Position numbers and translations under genes: made by a program | In this document: positions 10,559-21,560 of the stretch, piece by piece | How the letters are laid out: every line of letters starts with the position of its first letter | Position numbering within the stretch: position 1 is the stretch's first letter | The notes under the pieces: model-generated | What the model saw: the letters and a program-made list of their open reading frames with translations, nothing else | The model's database searches: none | Told to the model about the DNA's origin: nothing | Source of the DNA: Penium margaritaceum | Lineage: Eukaryota; Streptophyta; Zygnematophyceae; Desmidiales; Peniaceae | Length of the DNA: 64,000 bases | NCBI GenBank assembly: GCA_023375785.1 | Contig: SZWC01001618.1 | Location: 104,089-168,088 of the forward strand | Direction: 5' to 3'

Positions 10559-12290
10559 TGTAAATGCATGTAAGTGTGTGTAAGTGCGTGTAAGTGCTTG
10601 TAAGTGTATGCAAGTACGTGTAAGCGTGTGTAAGTGCGTGTAAGTGCGTGCAAGTATGTGTAAGTGCGTGTAAGTGTGCAAAAGTGTGTGTTAGTGCGTG
10701 TAAGTGCATGTAAGTACGTGTAAGTGCGTGTAAGTGCATGTAAGTGTGTGTAAGTGCGTGTAAGTGCGTATAAGTATGTCTAAGTACGTGTTAGTTTGTA
10801 CAAGTGTGTGTGAGTACGTGTAAGTTTGTGTAAGTGTGTGTAAGTGTGTGTAACTGCATGTAAGTGTGTGTAGGTACGTATAAGTGCGTGTTAGTGTATG
10901 TAAGTGCAGTTTAAGTTCGTATAAGTACGTGTAAGTGCGTGTATGTTTGTGTACGTACGTGTAAGTGCGTGTTACTGTGTGTAAGTACGTGTAAGTACGT
11001 GTAAGTACGTGTAAGTACGTGTAAGTGCATGTAAGTACATGTAAGTGTATGTAAGCACGTGTAAGTGCGTGTTAGTGTGTGTAAGTGCGTGTAAGTGTGT
11101 GTAACTGCGTGTACGTACGTGTAAGTACGTGTAAGAATGTGCAAGTGCAAGTAAGTACATGTATGTACGTGTAAGTGCATGTAAGCACGTGTAAGTGCGT
11201 GTTAGTATGTGTAAGTACGTGTAAGTGGGTGTACTTTTGTGTAAGTGCAAGTAAGTGCGTGTAAGTACGTGTAAGTGCATGTAAGTACGTGTAAGTGCGT
11301 GTAAGCGTGTGTAAGTACGTGTAAGTACGTATAAGTGTGTGTACATACGTGTAAGTGCGTGTTAGTGCGTGTAAGTGTATGTCAGTGCGTGTAAGTGCGG
11401 TTTAAGTGAGTGTATATTCGTGTAAGTTCGTGTAAGTGTGTGTAAGTACGTGTAAGTGCGTTTAAGTGCGTGTAAGTGCGTGTAAGTACGTGTAAGTGCA
11501 TGTAAGTGGGTGTAAGTGTGTGTAAGTCTGTGTTAGTATGTATAAGTGCGTGTAAGTGTGTGTAAGTGCGTATAGGTGTGTGTAATTTTGTATAAGTGTG
11601 TGTAAGTACGTGTTAGTGCGTGTAAGTACGTGTAAGTACGTATACGTACGTGTAAGTACGTGTAAGTGTGTGTAAGTGTGTATAAGTACGTGTAAGAGCA
11701 TCTAAGTACGTGTAAGTTTGTACAAGTGCGTGTAAGTACGTGTAAGTTTGTATAAGTACGTGTAAGTACGTGTAAGTGCGTGTAAGTTCGTGTAAGTGCG
11801 TGTAAGTACATGTAAGTGCGTGTAAGTGCGTGTAAGTATGTGTAAGTGCATGTAAGTATGTGTAAGTGTATGTGTGTGTACGTGTGTGTAAGTACGTGTC
11901 AGTGCGTGTGAGTGTGTGGAAGTGCGTGTAAGTGCGTCTAAGGGCGTGTATGTTTGTTCAAGTGTGTGTAAGTGCATGTATGTTCGTGTAAGTGTGTGTA
12001 AGTGCGTGCAAGTGCGTGTAAGTGCGTGTTAGTACATGTAAGTGTGTGTTAGTGAACGTAAGTTCATGTAGGTGCGTGTAAGTACGTGTAATTGCATGTA
12101 AGTATGTGTAAGTGCGTGTAAGTGCGTGTAAGTGCGTGTAAGTGGATGTAAGTTCATGTGAGAGCGTGTAAGTACATGTAAGTGCGTGTAAGTGCGTGTA
12201 AGTGCATGTAAGTGCATGTAAGTGCAGTTTAAATTTGTGTAAGTGCGTGTAAATGCGTGTAAGTTTGTGTAAGTGCGTATAAGTGCGTGT

Positions 12291-12730
12291 AAGTGCATGT
12301 AAGTACGTGTAAGTATGTGTAAGTACGTGTAAGTGCAAGTACGTGCGTGTAAGTATGTGTAAGTGCGTGTAAGCACGAGTAAGTGCGTGTAAGTACGTGT
12401 AAGTGCATGTAAGTACGTGTAAGTATGTGTAAGTACGTGTAAGTGCAAGTACGTGCGTGTAAGTATGTGTAAGTGCGTGTAAGCACGAGTAAGTGCGTGT
12501 AAGTACGTGTAAGTGCATGTAAGTACGTGTAAGTATGTGTAAGTACGTGTAAGTGCAAGTACGTGCGTGTAAGTATGTGTAAGTGCGTGTAAGCACGAGT
12601 AAGTGCGTGTAAGTACGTGTAAGTGCATGTAAGTACGTGTAAGTATGTGTAAGTACGTGTAAGTGCAAGTACGTGCGTGTAAGTATGTGTAAGTGCATGT
12701 AAGCACGAGTAAGTGCGTGTAAGTACGTGT
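12291..12730 (+). repeat. 110-base unit repeated four times
   Basis: Eleven-monomer unit in four copies starting at 12,291, 12,401, 12,511 and 12,621; the landmark AAGTGCAAGTACG lies at 12,331, 12,441, 12,551 and 12,661, and GTAAGCACGAG once per copy. The only difference I found is one G to A in the fourth copy (GTGCATGTAAG at about 12,691). It is therefore recent compared with the surrounding 10-mers. Confidence 0.92.
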
Positions 12731-14360
12731 AAGTGCGTGTTAGTGGGTGTGGGTGTGCGTAAGTACAAGTAAGTGCGTGTAAATACGTATAAGTGTGTGT
12801 AAGTGCGGGTAATATGTGTAAGTGTGTGTAAGTACATACAAGTGCGAGTACGTGCGTATAAGTACGTGTAAGTACGTGTACGTTTGTGTAAGTGCTTGTA
12901 ACTGCGTGTAAGTGCGTATAAGTGTGTGTAAGTGTGTGTAAGTGCGGTTTAAGTGCGTGTAAGTGCGTGTCAGTGCGTGTAAGTGCGTGTAAGTGCGTGT
13001 AAGTGTGTGTAAGTGTGTGTAAGTGCGTGTCAGTGTGTGTAAGTGCATACAAGTGCGTGTAAGTGCGTGTAGGCACGTGTAATTTTGTGTAAGTGTGTGT
13101 AAGTGCATGTTAGTGCGTGTAAGTGCGTGTACGTGTGAGTAAGTGCGTGTAAGTGTGTGTAAGTATGTGTAAGTTTGTATAAGAGTGTGTAAGTGTGTCT
13201 AAGTATGTGTAAGTTCGTGCAAGTACGTGTATGTGCGTGTAAGTTCGTATAAGTGCGTGTAAGTGCATGTAAGTACGTGTAAGTGCGTGTTAGTGCATGT
13301 AAGTGCGTGTACGTGTGTGTAAGTTTGTGTATGTATATGTTAGTGCGTGTACATTTGTGTAAGTGCGTGTAAGTGTGTGTAAGTGTGTGTAAGCACGTGT
13401 AAGTTCGTGTAAGTACGTGTAAGTGCGTGTGAGTGCATGTAAGTGCGTGTAAATGCGTGTAAGTGCGTGTTAGTGCGTGTAAGTGTGTATAGGTGCTTGT
13501 AAGTGCCTGTAAGTGCGTGTAAGTGCGTGTAAGTGTGTGTAAGTTTGTAGAAGTGCGTGTAAGTGCATGTAAGTGCGTGTAAGTGTGTGTAAGTGCATGT
13601 AAGTACGTGTAAGTGCGTGTAAGTACGTGTAAGTGCGTGTTAGTACGTGTACGTTCGCGTTAGTGCATGTAAGTGTGTGTAAGTGCGTATAAGCATGTGT
13701 AAGTTGGTGTAAGTGCATGTAAGTGCGTGTAAGTGCATGTAAGTACGTGTAAGTATGTGTAATTATATGTAAATGCTTCAAAGTCTTTGTAAGTTCGTGT
13801 AAGTGCGTGTAAGTACATGTAAGTACATGTAAGTTCGTGTATGTGCGTGTTAGTATGTGTACGTTCGCATAAGTGCATGTAAGTGTGTGTAAGTGCGTAT
13901 AAGCACCTGTAAGTTTGTGTAAGTGCGTGTAAGTACGTGTAAGTGCGTGTAAGTACGTGTAAGTGCGTGTAAGTGCGTGTAAGAGTGTGTAAGTGTGTGT
14001 AAGTGTGTGTAAGTGCTTGTAAGTACGTGTACGTGCGTGTAAGTGCGTGTAAGTGCGTGTAAGTTCGTGTAAGTGCATGTACGTGCGAATAAGTGCGTGT
14101 GAGTGCGTGTAAGTTCATTTAAGTGCGTATAAGTACGTGTAAGTGCGTGGAAGTGCGTGTGAGTACGTGTAAATGCGTGTAAGTGTGTATAAGTGTGTGT
14201 AAGTGCATGCAGGTGCGTGTAAGTGTGTATAAGCGTGTGTAAGTATGTGTAAGTGTGTGTAAGTGTATGTAAGTGTGTGTAAGTGTGTGTAAGTGGATGT
14301 AAGTTGTTGTAAGATTGTATAAGTGCGTGTAAGTGCGTGTAAGTGCGTGTAAATACGTGT
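12731..14360 (+). repeat. Diverged monomer stretch before the first homogeneous array
   Basis: 10-mers with an 11-base landmark at 12,946 (GGTTTAAGTGC). 13,761-13,790 is the most AT-rich irregular spot here (AATTATATGTAAATGC and TCAAAGTCTTT). The units change abruptly to GTGGAAGTGC at 14,361. No gene seen. Confidence 0.6.
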
Positions 14361-15470
14361 AAGTGCGTGGAAGTGCGTGGAAGTGCGTGGAAGTGCGTGG
14401 AAGTGCGTGGAAGTGCGTGGAAGTGCGTGGAAGTGCGTGGAAGTGCGTGGAAGTGCGTGGAAGTGCGTGGAAGTGCGTGGAAGTGCGTGGAAGTGCGTGG
14501 AAGTGCGTGGAAGTGCGTGGAAGTGCGTGGAAGTGCGTGGAAGTGCGTGGAAGTGCGTGGAAGTGCGTGGAAGTGCGTGGAAGTGCGTGGAAGTGCGTGG
14601 AAGTGCGTGGAAGTGCGTGGAAGTGCGTGGAAGTGCGTGGAAGTGCGTGGAAGTGCGTGGAAGTGCGTGGAAGTGCGTGGAAGTGCGTGGAAGTGCGTGG
14701 AAGTGCGTGGAAGTGCGTGGAAGTGCGTGGAAGTGCGTGGAAGTGCGTGGAAGTGCGTGGAAGTGCGTGGAAGTGCGTGGAAGTGCGTGGAAGTGCGTGG
14801 AAGTGCGTGGAAGTGCGTGGAAGTGCGTGGAAGTGCGTGGAAGTGCGTGGAAGTGCGTGGAAGTGCGTGGAAGTGCGTGGAAGTGCGTGGAAGTGCGTGG
14901 AAGTGCGTGGAAGTGCGTGGAAGTGCGTGGAAGTGCGTGGAAGTGCGTGGAAGTGCGTGGAAGTGCGTGGAAGTGCGTGGAAGTGCGTGGAAGTGCGTGG
15001 AAGTGCGTGGAAGTGCGTGGAAGTGCGTGGAAGTGCGTGGAAGTGCGTGGAAGTGCGTGGAAGTGCGTGGAAGTGCGTGGAAGTGCGTGGAAGTGCGTGG
15101 AAGTGCGTGGAAGTGCGTGGAAGTGCGTGGAAGTGCGTGGAAGTGCGTGGAAGTGCGTGGAAGTGCGTGGAAGTGCGTGGAAGTGCGTGGAAGTGCGTGG
15201 AAGTGCGTGGAAGTGCGTGGAAGTGCGTGGAAGTGCGTGGAAGTGCGTGGAAGTGCGTGGAAGTGCGTGGAAGTGCGTGGAAGTGCGTGGAAGTGCGTGG
15301 AAGTGCGTGGAAGTGCGTGGAAGTGCGTGGAAGTGCGTGGAAGTGCGTGGAAGTGCGTGGAAGTGCGTGGAAGTGCGTGGAAGTGCGTGGAAGTGCGTGG
15401 AAGTGCGTGGAAGTGCGTGGAAGTGCGTGGAAGTGCGTGGAAGTGCGTGGAAGTGCGTGGAAGTGCGTGG
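14361..15470 (+). repeat. Homogeneous array: 111 perfect copies of AAGTGCGTGG
   Basis: 1,110 bases without a single deviation. The unit is the normal monomer with T to G at position 4 (GTGGAAGTGC). The same unit occurs elsewhere only as isolated copies (for example about 1,284, 4,065, 7,665). The change removes the TAA stop and the GTAAGT core from the plus strand, so here, unlike elsewhere, all six frames are open. Left flank is ordinary 10-mers; right flank is AAGTGCGTAT at 15,471. No flanking duplication seen. Perfection in a field where neighbouring units commonly differ means a very recent expansion, or an assembly effect. Confidence 0.97.
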
Positions 15471-17932
15471 AAGTGCGTATAAGTACGTGTAAGTTCGTGT
15501 ATGTGATAAGTGCGTGTAAGTTTGTGTAAGTGCGTGTAAGCATGTGTAAGTGCAAGTTCGTGCATGTAAGTGCGTGTAAGTGCGTGTAAGTGCGTGTAAG
15601 TGCGTGTAAGTGTGTGTAAGCTCGTGTAAGTGCATGTAAGTTAGTGTAAGTGTGTGTAAGTACGTGTAAGTTCGTGTAAGTGCGTATAAGTGCGTGTAAT
15701 TCCGTGGAAGTGCCTGTAAGTGCATGTAAGTTTGTGTGAGTGCGTGTAAGTACGTGTAAGTATGTAAAAGTATGTGTAAGTGTGTATAAAAGCGGGTCAG
15801 TGCGTGTAAGTGCGTGTAAGTTGTGTATGTATATATAAGTGCGTGTAAGTTCGTGTAAGTGTGTGTACGTACGTGTAAGTTCATGTAAATGCGTGTAAGT
15901 GTGTGTAAGTGCGTGTAAGTAGGTGTAAGTATGTGTAAGTGCGTGTACGTACGTGTAAGTGCATGTAAGCACGTGTAAGTATGTGTAAGTGAATGTAAGT
16001 GCGTGTAATTGGCTGTAAGTACGTGTAAGTACAAGTAAGTATGTGTAAATACGTGTAAGTGCGTGTAAGTATGTGTAAGTACGTGTAAGTGCATGTAAGT
16101 GCGTATACGTGCGTGTAAGTGCGTGTAAATACGTGTAATTTTTTGTAAGTGCGTGTAAGTGTATGTAAGTGCGTGTAAGTGTGTGTAAGTGCGTGTACGT
16201 GCGGTTTAAGTTCGTGTAAGTGCGTATACCTGCATGTAAGTATGTGTCAGTGCGTGTAAGTGCGGTTTAAGTGCGTATAATTTTGTGTAAGTTCGTGTAA
16301 GTATGTATAAGTACGTGTAAGTGCGTATAAGTGCGTGTAAGTGCGTGTAAGTGCGTGTTAGTGCATGTAAGTGCCTTTAAGTGCGTGTAAGTACATGTAA
16401 GTGCGTGTAAGTGCATGTTAGTGCATGTAAGTGCGTGTAGGTGCATGTAAGTGCGAGTAGGTGCGTGTGATTTTGTGTAAGTGTGTGTAAGTGTGTGTTA
16501 GTGCGTGTAAGTGCGTGTAAGTACGTGTTAGTGCGTGTACGTACGTGTAAGTGTGTGTAAGTGCGTGTAAGTACATGTAAGTGCGTCTAAGTGTGTTTAC
16601 GTTCGTGCAAGTGCGTGTAAGTGCGTGTAAGGTTGTGTAAGTGTGTGTAAGTGCGTGTAAGTGCATGTAAGTGCGTGTAAGTGTGTGTAAGTGCGTGTAA
16701 GTGCGGTTTACGTTCGTGTAAGTGCGTGTAAGTGCGTGTCATTGCGTATAAGTGCGGTTTAAGTGCGTGGGAGTTCGTGTAAGTTCGTGTATGTGATAAG
16801 TGCGTGTAAGTGCGTGTAAGTGCGTTTAAGTGCGTGTAAGTGCGTGTCATTGCGTATAAGTGCGGTTTAAGTGCGTGGGAGTTCGTGTAAGTTCGTGTAT
16901 GTGATAAGTGCGTGTAAGTGCGTGTAAGTGCGTTTAAGTGCGTGTAAGTGCGTGTAAGTGCGTGTAAGTGCGTGTCAGTGTGTGTAAGTGCGTGTAAGTG
17001 CGTGTAAGTACGTGTAGGTGTGTGTAATTTCGTGTAAGTGTGTGTAAGTGCGTGTTAGTGCGTGTAAGTCTGTGTACGTGCGTGTAAGTACGTGTAAGTG
17101 CGTATAAGTGTGTGTAAGTGTGTATAAGTGCGTGTAAGTGCGTCTAAGTGCGTGTATGTTTGTACAAGTGCGTGTAAGTGTGTGTAAGTTCGTGTAAGTA
17201 CGTGTAAGTACGTGTACGTGTGTGTAAGTGCGTGTTAGTGCATGTAAGTGCATGTAAGTGTACGTATGTTTGTGTAGGTGCGTGTAAGTACGTGTAAGTG
17301 CGTGTAAGTATGTGTAAGTGCGTGTAAGTACGTGTAAGTGTGTGTAAGTAGATGTAAGTTCATGTAAGAGCGTATAAGTACGTGTAAGTGCGTGTAAGTA
17401 TGTGTAAGTGCGTGTAAGTACGTGTAAGTGTGTGTAAGTAGATGTAAGTTCATGTAAGAGCGTATAAGTACGTGTAAGTGCGTGTAAGTGCATGAAAGTA
17501 CGTGTAAGTGCATGTATGTGCAGTTTAAGTTTGTGTAAATGCGTATAAGTGCGTGTAAGTGCATGTAAGTACGTGTAAGTATGTGTAAGTACGTGTAAGT
17601 TCAAGTGAGTGCGTATACGTATGTGTAAGTGCATGTAAGCATGAGTAAGTGCGTGTAAGTACGTGTAATTACGTGTTAGTGGGTGTAAGTACGCGTAAGT
17701 GCAAGTAAGTGCGTGTAAGTACGTGTAAGTGCGTGGAAGTGCATATAAGTACGTGTAAGTGTGTGTAAGTGCATATAAGTACGTGTAAGTGCGTGTAAGT
17801 GTGTGTAAGTACGGGTACATTTGTGTAAGTGCATGTAACTGCGCGTAAGTGCGTATAAGTGTGTGTAAGTGCGTGTAATTGAGTTTAAGTTCCTGTAAGT
17901 GCGTGTAAGTGCGTGTCAGTGTGTGTAAGTGC
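15471..17932 (+). repeat. Monomer stretch with GATAAG landmark and local duplications
   Basis: 10-mers. The irregular landmark TTCGTGTATGTGATAAG lies at about 15,493, right after the homogeneous array, and again twice at about 16,782 and 16,890 inside a 108-base duplication, which ties the two places together. 11-base landmarks are at 16,264, 16,756 and 16,864. A 90-base duplication (GATGTAAGTTCATGTAAG at 17,351 and 17,441) follows. No gene seen. Confidence 0.65.
16731..16946 (+). repeat. 108-base perfect tandem duplication
   Basis: AGTGCGTGTCATTGCG is at 16,731 and 16,839; both are followed by the 11-base GGTTTAAGTGC unit, GTGGGAGTTCG and TATGTGATAAG. It is one of the few duplications whose length is not close to a multiple of 10, because it carries both a longer and a shortened unit. 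Confidence 0.85.
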
Positions 17933-18230
17933 GGTTTAAGTGCGTGTAATTTTGTGTACGTTCGTGTAAGTGCGTGTAAGTGCGTATAAGTGCGTGTAAG
18001 TGCGTGTAAGTGCGTGTACATGTGTGTAAGTGTGTATAAGTGTATGTCAGTGTGTGTAAGTGCGTGTAAGTGTGTGTAAGTGCGTGTAGGCACGTGTAAT
18101 ATTGTGTAAGTGTGTGTAAGTACGTGTTAGTGCGTGTAAGTGCGTGTACGTGCATAGAAGTACGTGTAAGTGTGTGTAAGCATGTGTAAGTTTGTATAAG
18201 TGCGTGTAAGTGCGTCTAAGTGCGTGCAAG

Positions 18231-18260
18231 TTGGGACAAGTGTATGTAAGTCACGTAAGT
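18231..18260 (+). repeat. Strongly diverged monomers
   Basis: TTGGGACAAG followed by TGTATGTAAGTCACG is among the least consensus-like spots in the window; a monomer has also lost bases here. It is still recognisable as array sequence. No function inferred. Confidence 0.6.
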
Positions 18261-21130
18261 TCGTGTAAGTGCGTGTAAGTGCGTGTAAGTGTGTGTAAGT
18301 GCGTGTTAGTGCATGTAAGTGCGTGCAAGTGCGTGTAAGTTTGTGTAATTATGTGTTAGTGTGTGTACATTCGTATAAGTGCGTGTAAGTGCGTGTAAGT
18401 GCGTTTAAGTGTGCGTAAGCATGTGTAAGTTCGTATAAGTACGTACAAGTACGTGTAAGTGCGTGTAAGTGTGTGTAAGTGCGTGTAAATGCGTGTAAGT
18501 GCGTGTAAGTGCATGTAAGTGTGTATAAGTGCTCGTAAGTGCGTGTAAGTGCGTGTAAGTACGTGTAAGTGCGTGTGAGTGTATGTAAGTACGTGTAAGT
18601 ACGTATAAGTGTGTGTAAATGCGTATAAGTGTGTGTAAGTACGTGTAAGTGCATGTAGGTGCGTGTAAGTGCGTGTAAGTGCACGTAAGTTTGTGTAGGT
18701 GTGTGTAAGTACGTGTAAGTGCGTGTAAGTATGTGTAAGTGTGTATAAGTGCGTGTAAGTGCGTGTAAGTACGTGTAAGTGCGTGTAAGTGTGTGTAAGT
18801 ACGTGTAAGTGCGTGTAAGTATGTGTAAGTGTGTATAAGTGCGTGTAAGTGAATGTAAGTGGATGTAAGTTCATGTAAGAGCGTGTAAGTGCGTGTAAGT
18901 GTGTGTAAGTACGTGTACGTGCTTGTAAATGCGTACAAGTTTGTGTAAGTGCGTGTAAGTGTGTGTAAGTGTTTATACGTACGTGTAAGTGTGTGTAAGT
19001 GCGTGTAAGTGCGTGTAAGTGCGTGTAAGTGCGTGTAGGTATGTAAGTGCGTGTAAGTGTGTGTAAGTGTTTATACGTACGTGTAAGTGTGTGTAAGTGC
19101 GTGTAAGTGCGTGTAAGTGCGTGTAAGTGCGTGTAGGTATGTAAGTGCGTGTAAGTGCGAGTTCGTGCATGTAAGTGCGTGTAAGTGTGTGTAAGTGCAT
19201 GTAACTGGGTATAAGTGCGTGTAAGTGCATGTAAGTGCGTGTAAGTTTGTGTAAGTACATGTAAGTGTGTGTAAGTGTGTGTAAGTGCATGTAACTGGGT
19301 ATAAGTGCGTGTAAGTGCATGTAAGTGCGTGTAAGTTTGTGTAAGTACATGTAAGTGTGTGTAAGTGTGTATAAGTATGTGCAAGTGCGTGCAAGTGTGT
19401 GTCAGTGTATGTAAGTGCGTATAATTGCGTGTATATATGTATAAGTGCTTGTAAGTGCGTATAAGTGCGTGTAAGTGTGTGTAAGTGCGTGTAAGTGTGT
19501 GTAAATGCGTGTAAGTGTGTGTAAGTATGTGTAAGTTTATGTAAGTGTGTGTAAGTGTGTGTAAGTGTGTGTAAATGTGTAAGTGTGTGTAATTGCGTGT
19601 TAGTGCATGTAAGTACGTGTAAGTTCATGTAAGTGCGCGAAGGCATGTATAAGTATGAGTTCATGTGTGTACGTGCGTGTAAGTGCATGTAAGTGCGTGT
19701 AAGTGTTTGTAAGTGTGTGTAAGTTTGTATAAGTGCATGTAAGTGCGTGTAAGTGCATGTAAGTGCATGTAAGTGCGTTTAAGTGTGTGTAAGTGTGTGT
19801 AAGTGCGTGTAAGTGCGTATTAGTATGTGTAAGTGCGTATAAGTGCATGTCAGTGCGTGTAAGTATGTGTAAGTGTGTGTACGTGCGTATAAGTGCGTGT
19901 AAGTGTGTGTAAGTATGTGTAAGTTTATGTAAGTGTGTGTAAGTGTGTGTACGTGCGTGTAAGTGCATGTAAGTGTGTATAAGTGCTCGTAAGTGCGTGT
20001 AAGTGCGTGGAAGAGCATGGTAGTGTGTGTAAGTGCGTGTAAGTACATGTAAGTGCGTGTAAGTGTTTGTAAGTGTGTGTAAGTTTGTATAAGTGCATGT
20101 AAGTGTGTGTAAGTGCCTGTAAGTGCATGTAAGTGCGTGTAAGGACGTGTAAGTGCGTGTAAGTACGTGTAAGTGCGTGTAAGTGCATAAAAGTGCGTGT
20201 AAGTGCATGTAAGTGTGTGTAAGTGCGTGTAAGTACGGTTTAAATTCGTGTAAGTGCGTGTAAGTGCGTGTAAGTACGTGTAAGTGCGTCTAAGTGCGTC
20301 TAAGTGCGTGTAAGTTTGTGCAAGTGCGTGTAAGTACAGTTTAAGTTCGTGTAAGTGCGTGTAAGTGCGTGTAAGTGCGTGTAAGTGTGTGTAAGTATGT
20401 GTAAGTGCGTGTAAGTGCATGTAAGTGCGTTTACGTATGTGTAAGTGCGTGTAAGTGCATCTAAGTGCGTGTAAGTTTGTGTAAGTGCGTATAAGTGCAT
20501 GTAAGTGCGTGTAAGTATGTGCAAGTACGTGTAAGTGTGTGTAAGTGCAAGTAAGTGCGTGTAAGTATGTGTAAGTGCGTATAAGTGCATGTAAGTGCGT
20601 GTAAGTATGTGCAAGTACGTGTAAGTGTGTGTAAGTGCAAGTAAGTGCGTGTAAGTATGTGTAAGTGTATGTAAGCACGAGAAAGTGCGTGTAAGTACGT
20701 GTAAGTGCGTGTTAGTGGATGTAAGTGCGTGTAAGTGCAAGTAAGTGCGTGTAAGTACGTGTAAGTGTGTGTAAGTGCGGGTAAGTGCGTGTAAGTGTGT
20801 GTAAGTGCGTGTAAGTACATGTAAGTGCGTATAAGTGTGTGTAAGTACGTGTATGTTTGTGTAAGTGCGTGTAACTGCGTATAAGTGCATTGAAGTATGT
20901 ATAAGTACGTGTAAGTACGGTTTAAGTTCGTATCAGTGCGTGTAAGTGCGTGTAGGTGCGTGTAAGTGCGGTTTAAGTGCGTGGGATTTCGTGTAAGTTC
21001 GTGTAAGTGTGTGTAAGTGCGGGTAAGTGCGTGTAAGTGTGTGTAAGTGCGTGTAAGTGCGTTTCAGTGTGTGTAAGTGTGTATAAGTGCATGTAAGTGC
21101 GTGTAAGTGCGTGTAAGTGCGTGTAAGTGC

Positions 21131-21560
21131 GTGTTAGTGCGTGTAAGTGCGTGTACGTGCGTGTAAGTGCGTGTAAGTGTGTGTAAGTGTGTGTAAGTGT
21201 ATGTAAGTGCATGTAAGTGCGTTTAAGTGTGTGTAAGTGTGTGTAAGTGCGTGTAAGTGCGTATTAGTATGTGTAAGTGCGTATAAGTGCATGTCAGTGC
21301 GTGTAAGTATGTGTAAGTGTGTGTAAGTACGTGTAAGTACATGTAAGTGCGTGTAAGTGTGTGTAAGTGTGTGTACGTGCGTATAAGTGCGTGTAAGTGC
21401 GTGTAAGTTCATGTAAGTACGTGTAAGTGCGTGTAAGTACGTGTAAGTGCGTGTAAGTGCGTGTAAGTGCGTGTAAGTGCGTGTTAGTGCGTGTAAGTGC
21501 GTGTACGTGCGTGTAAGTGCGTGTAAGTGTGTGTAAGTGTGTGTAAGTGTATGTAAGTGT
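21131..21560 (+). repeat. Insertion of a distant array segment between two copies of its flank
   Basis: The block that starts GTGTTAGTGCGTGTAAG and continues for about 80 bases is at 21,131 and again at 21,481 (offset 350). Between them, about 21,201-21,320 matches 19,751-19,870 at an offset of 1,444, including GTTTAAGTGTG, GTATTAGTATG and ATGTCAGTGCG in the same order. The next higher-order copy (about 25,030-25,150) has the flank once and none of the inserted segment. Right part of the insert (21,321-21,480) has no partner that I could fix. Confidence 0.7.

Larger units (their letters stand above)
9331..12290 (+). repeat. Diverged monomer stretch with local duplications
   Basis: 10-mers without a clear kilobase-scale partner. 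11-base landmark units lie at 9,409 (GGTTTCAGTAC) and 11,399 (GGTTTAAGTGA followed by GTGTATATTC). From 10.9 to 11.4 kb units with TACGTG (position 9 G to A) dominate, and AAGTGCAAGTAAG and GTAAGCACG units appear; the latter two are typical of the parts near 20-25 and 30-37 kb. No gene seen. Confidence 0.6.

Noticed and set aside
14361-15470. Pure assembly artefact as explanation of all homogeneous arrays
   Set aside because: Cannot be excluded without reads, but the arrays have different units, different lengths and flank duplications, and many smaller perfect duplications of the same kind exist, so a biological origin is at least as likely. Kept as a finding with this caveat.
14343-15482. 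379-codon open frame on the plus strand with a Cys/Trp decapeptide repeat
   Set aside because: It exists only because the homogeneous array changes TAA to GAA; all three plus frames are open over the same bases. There is no sign of selection on protein.
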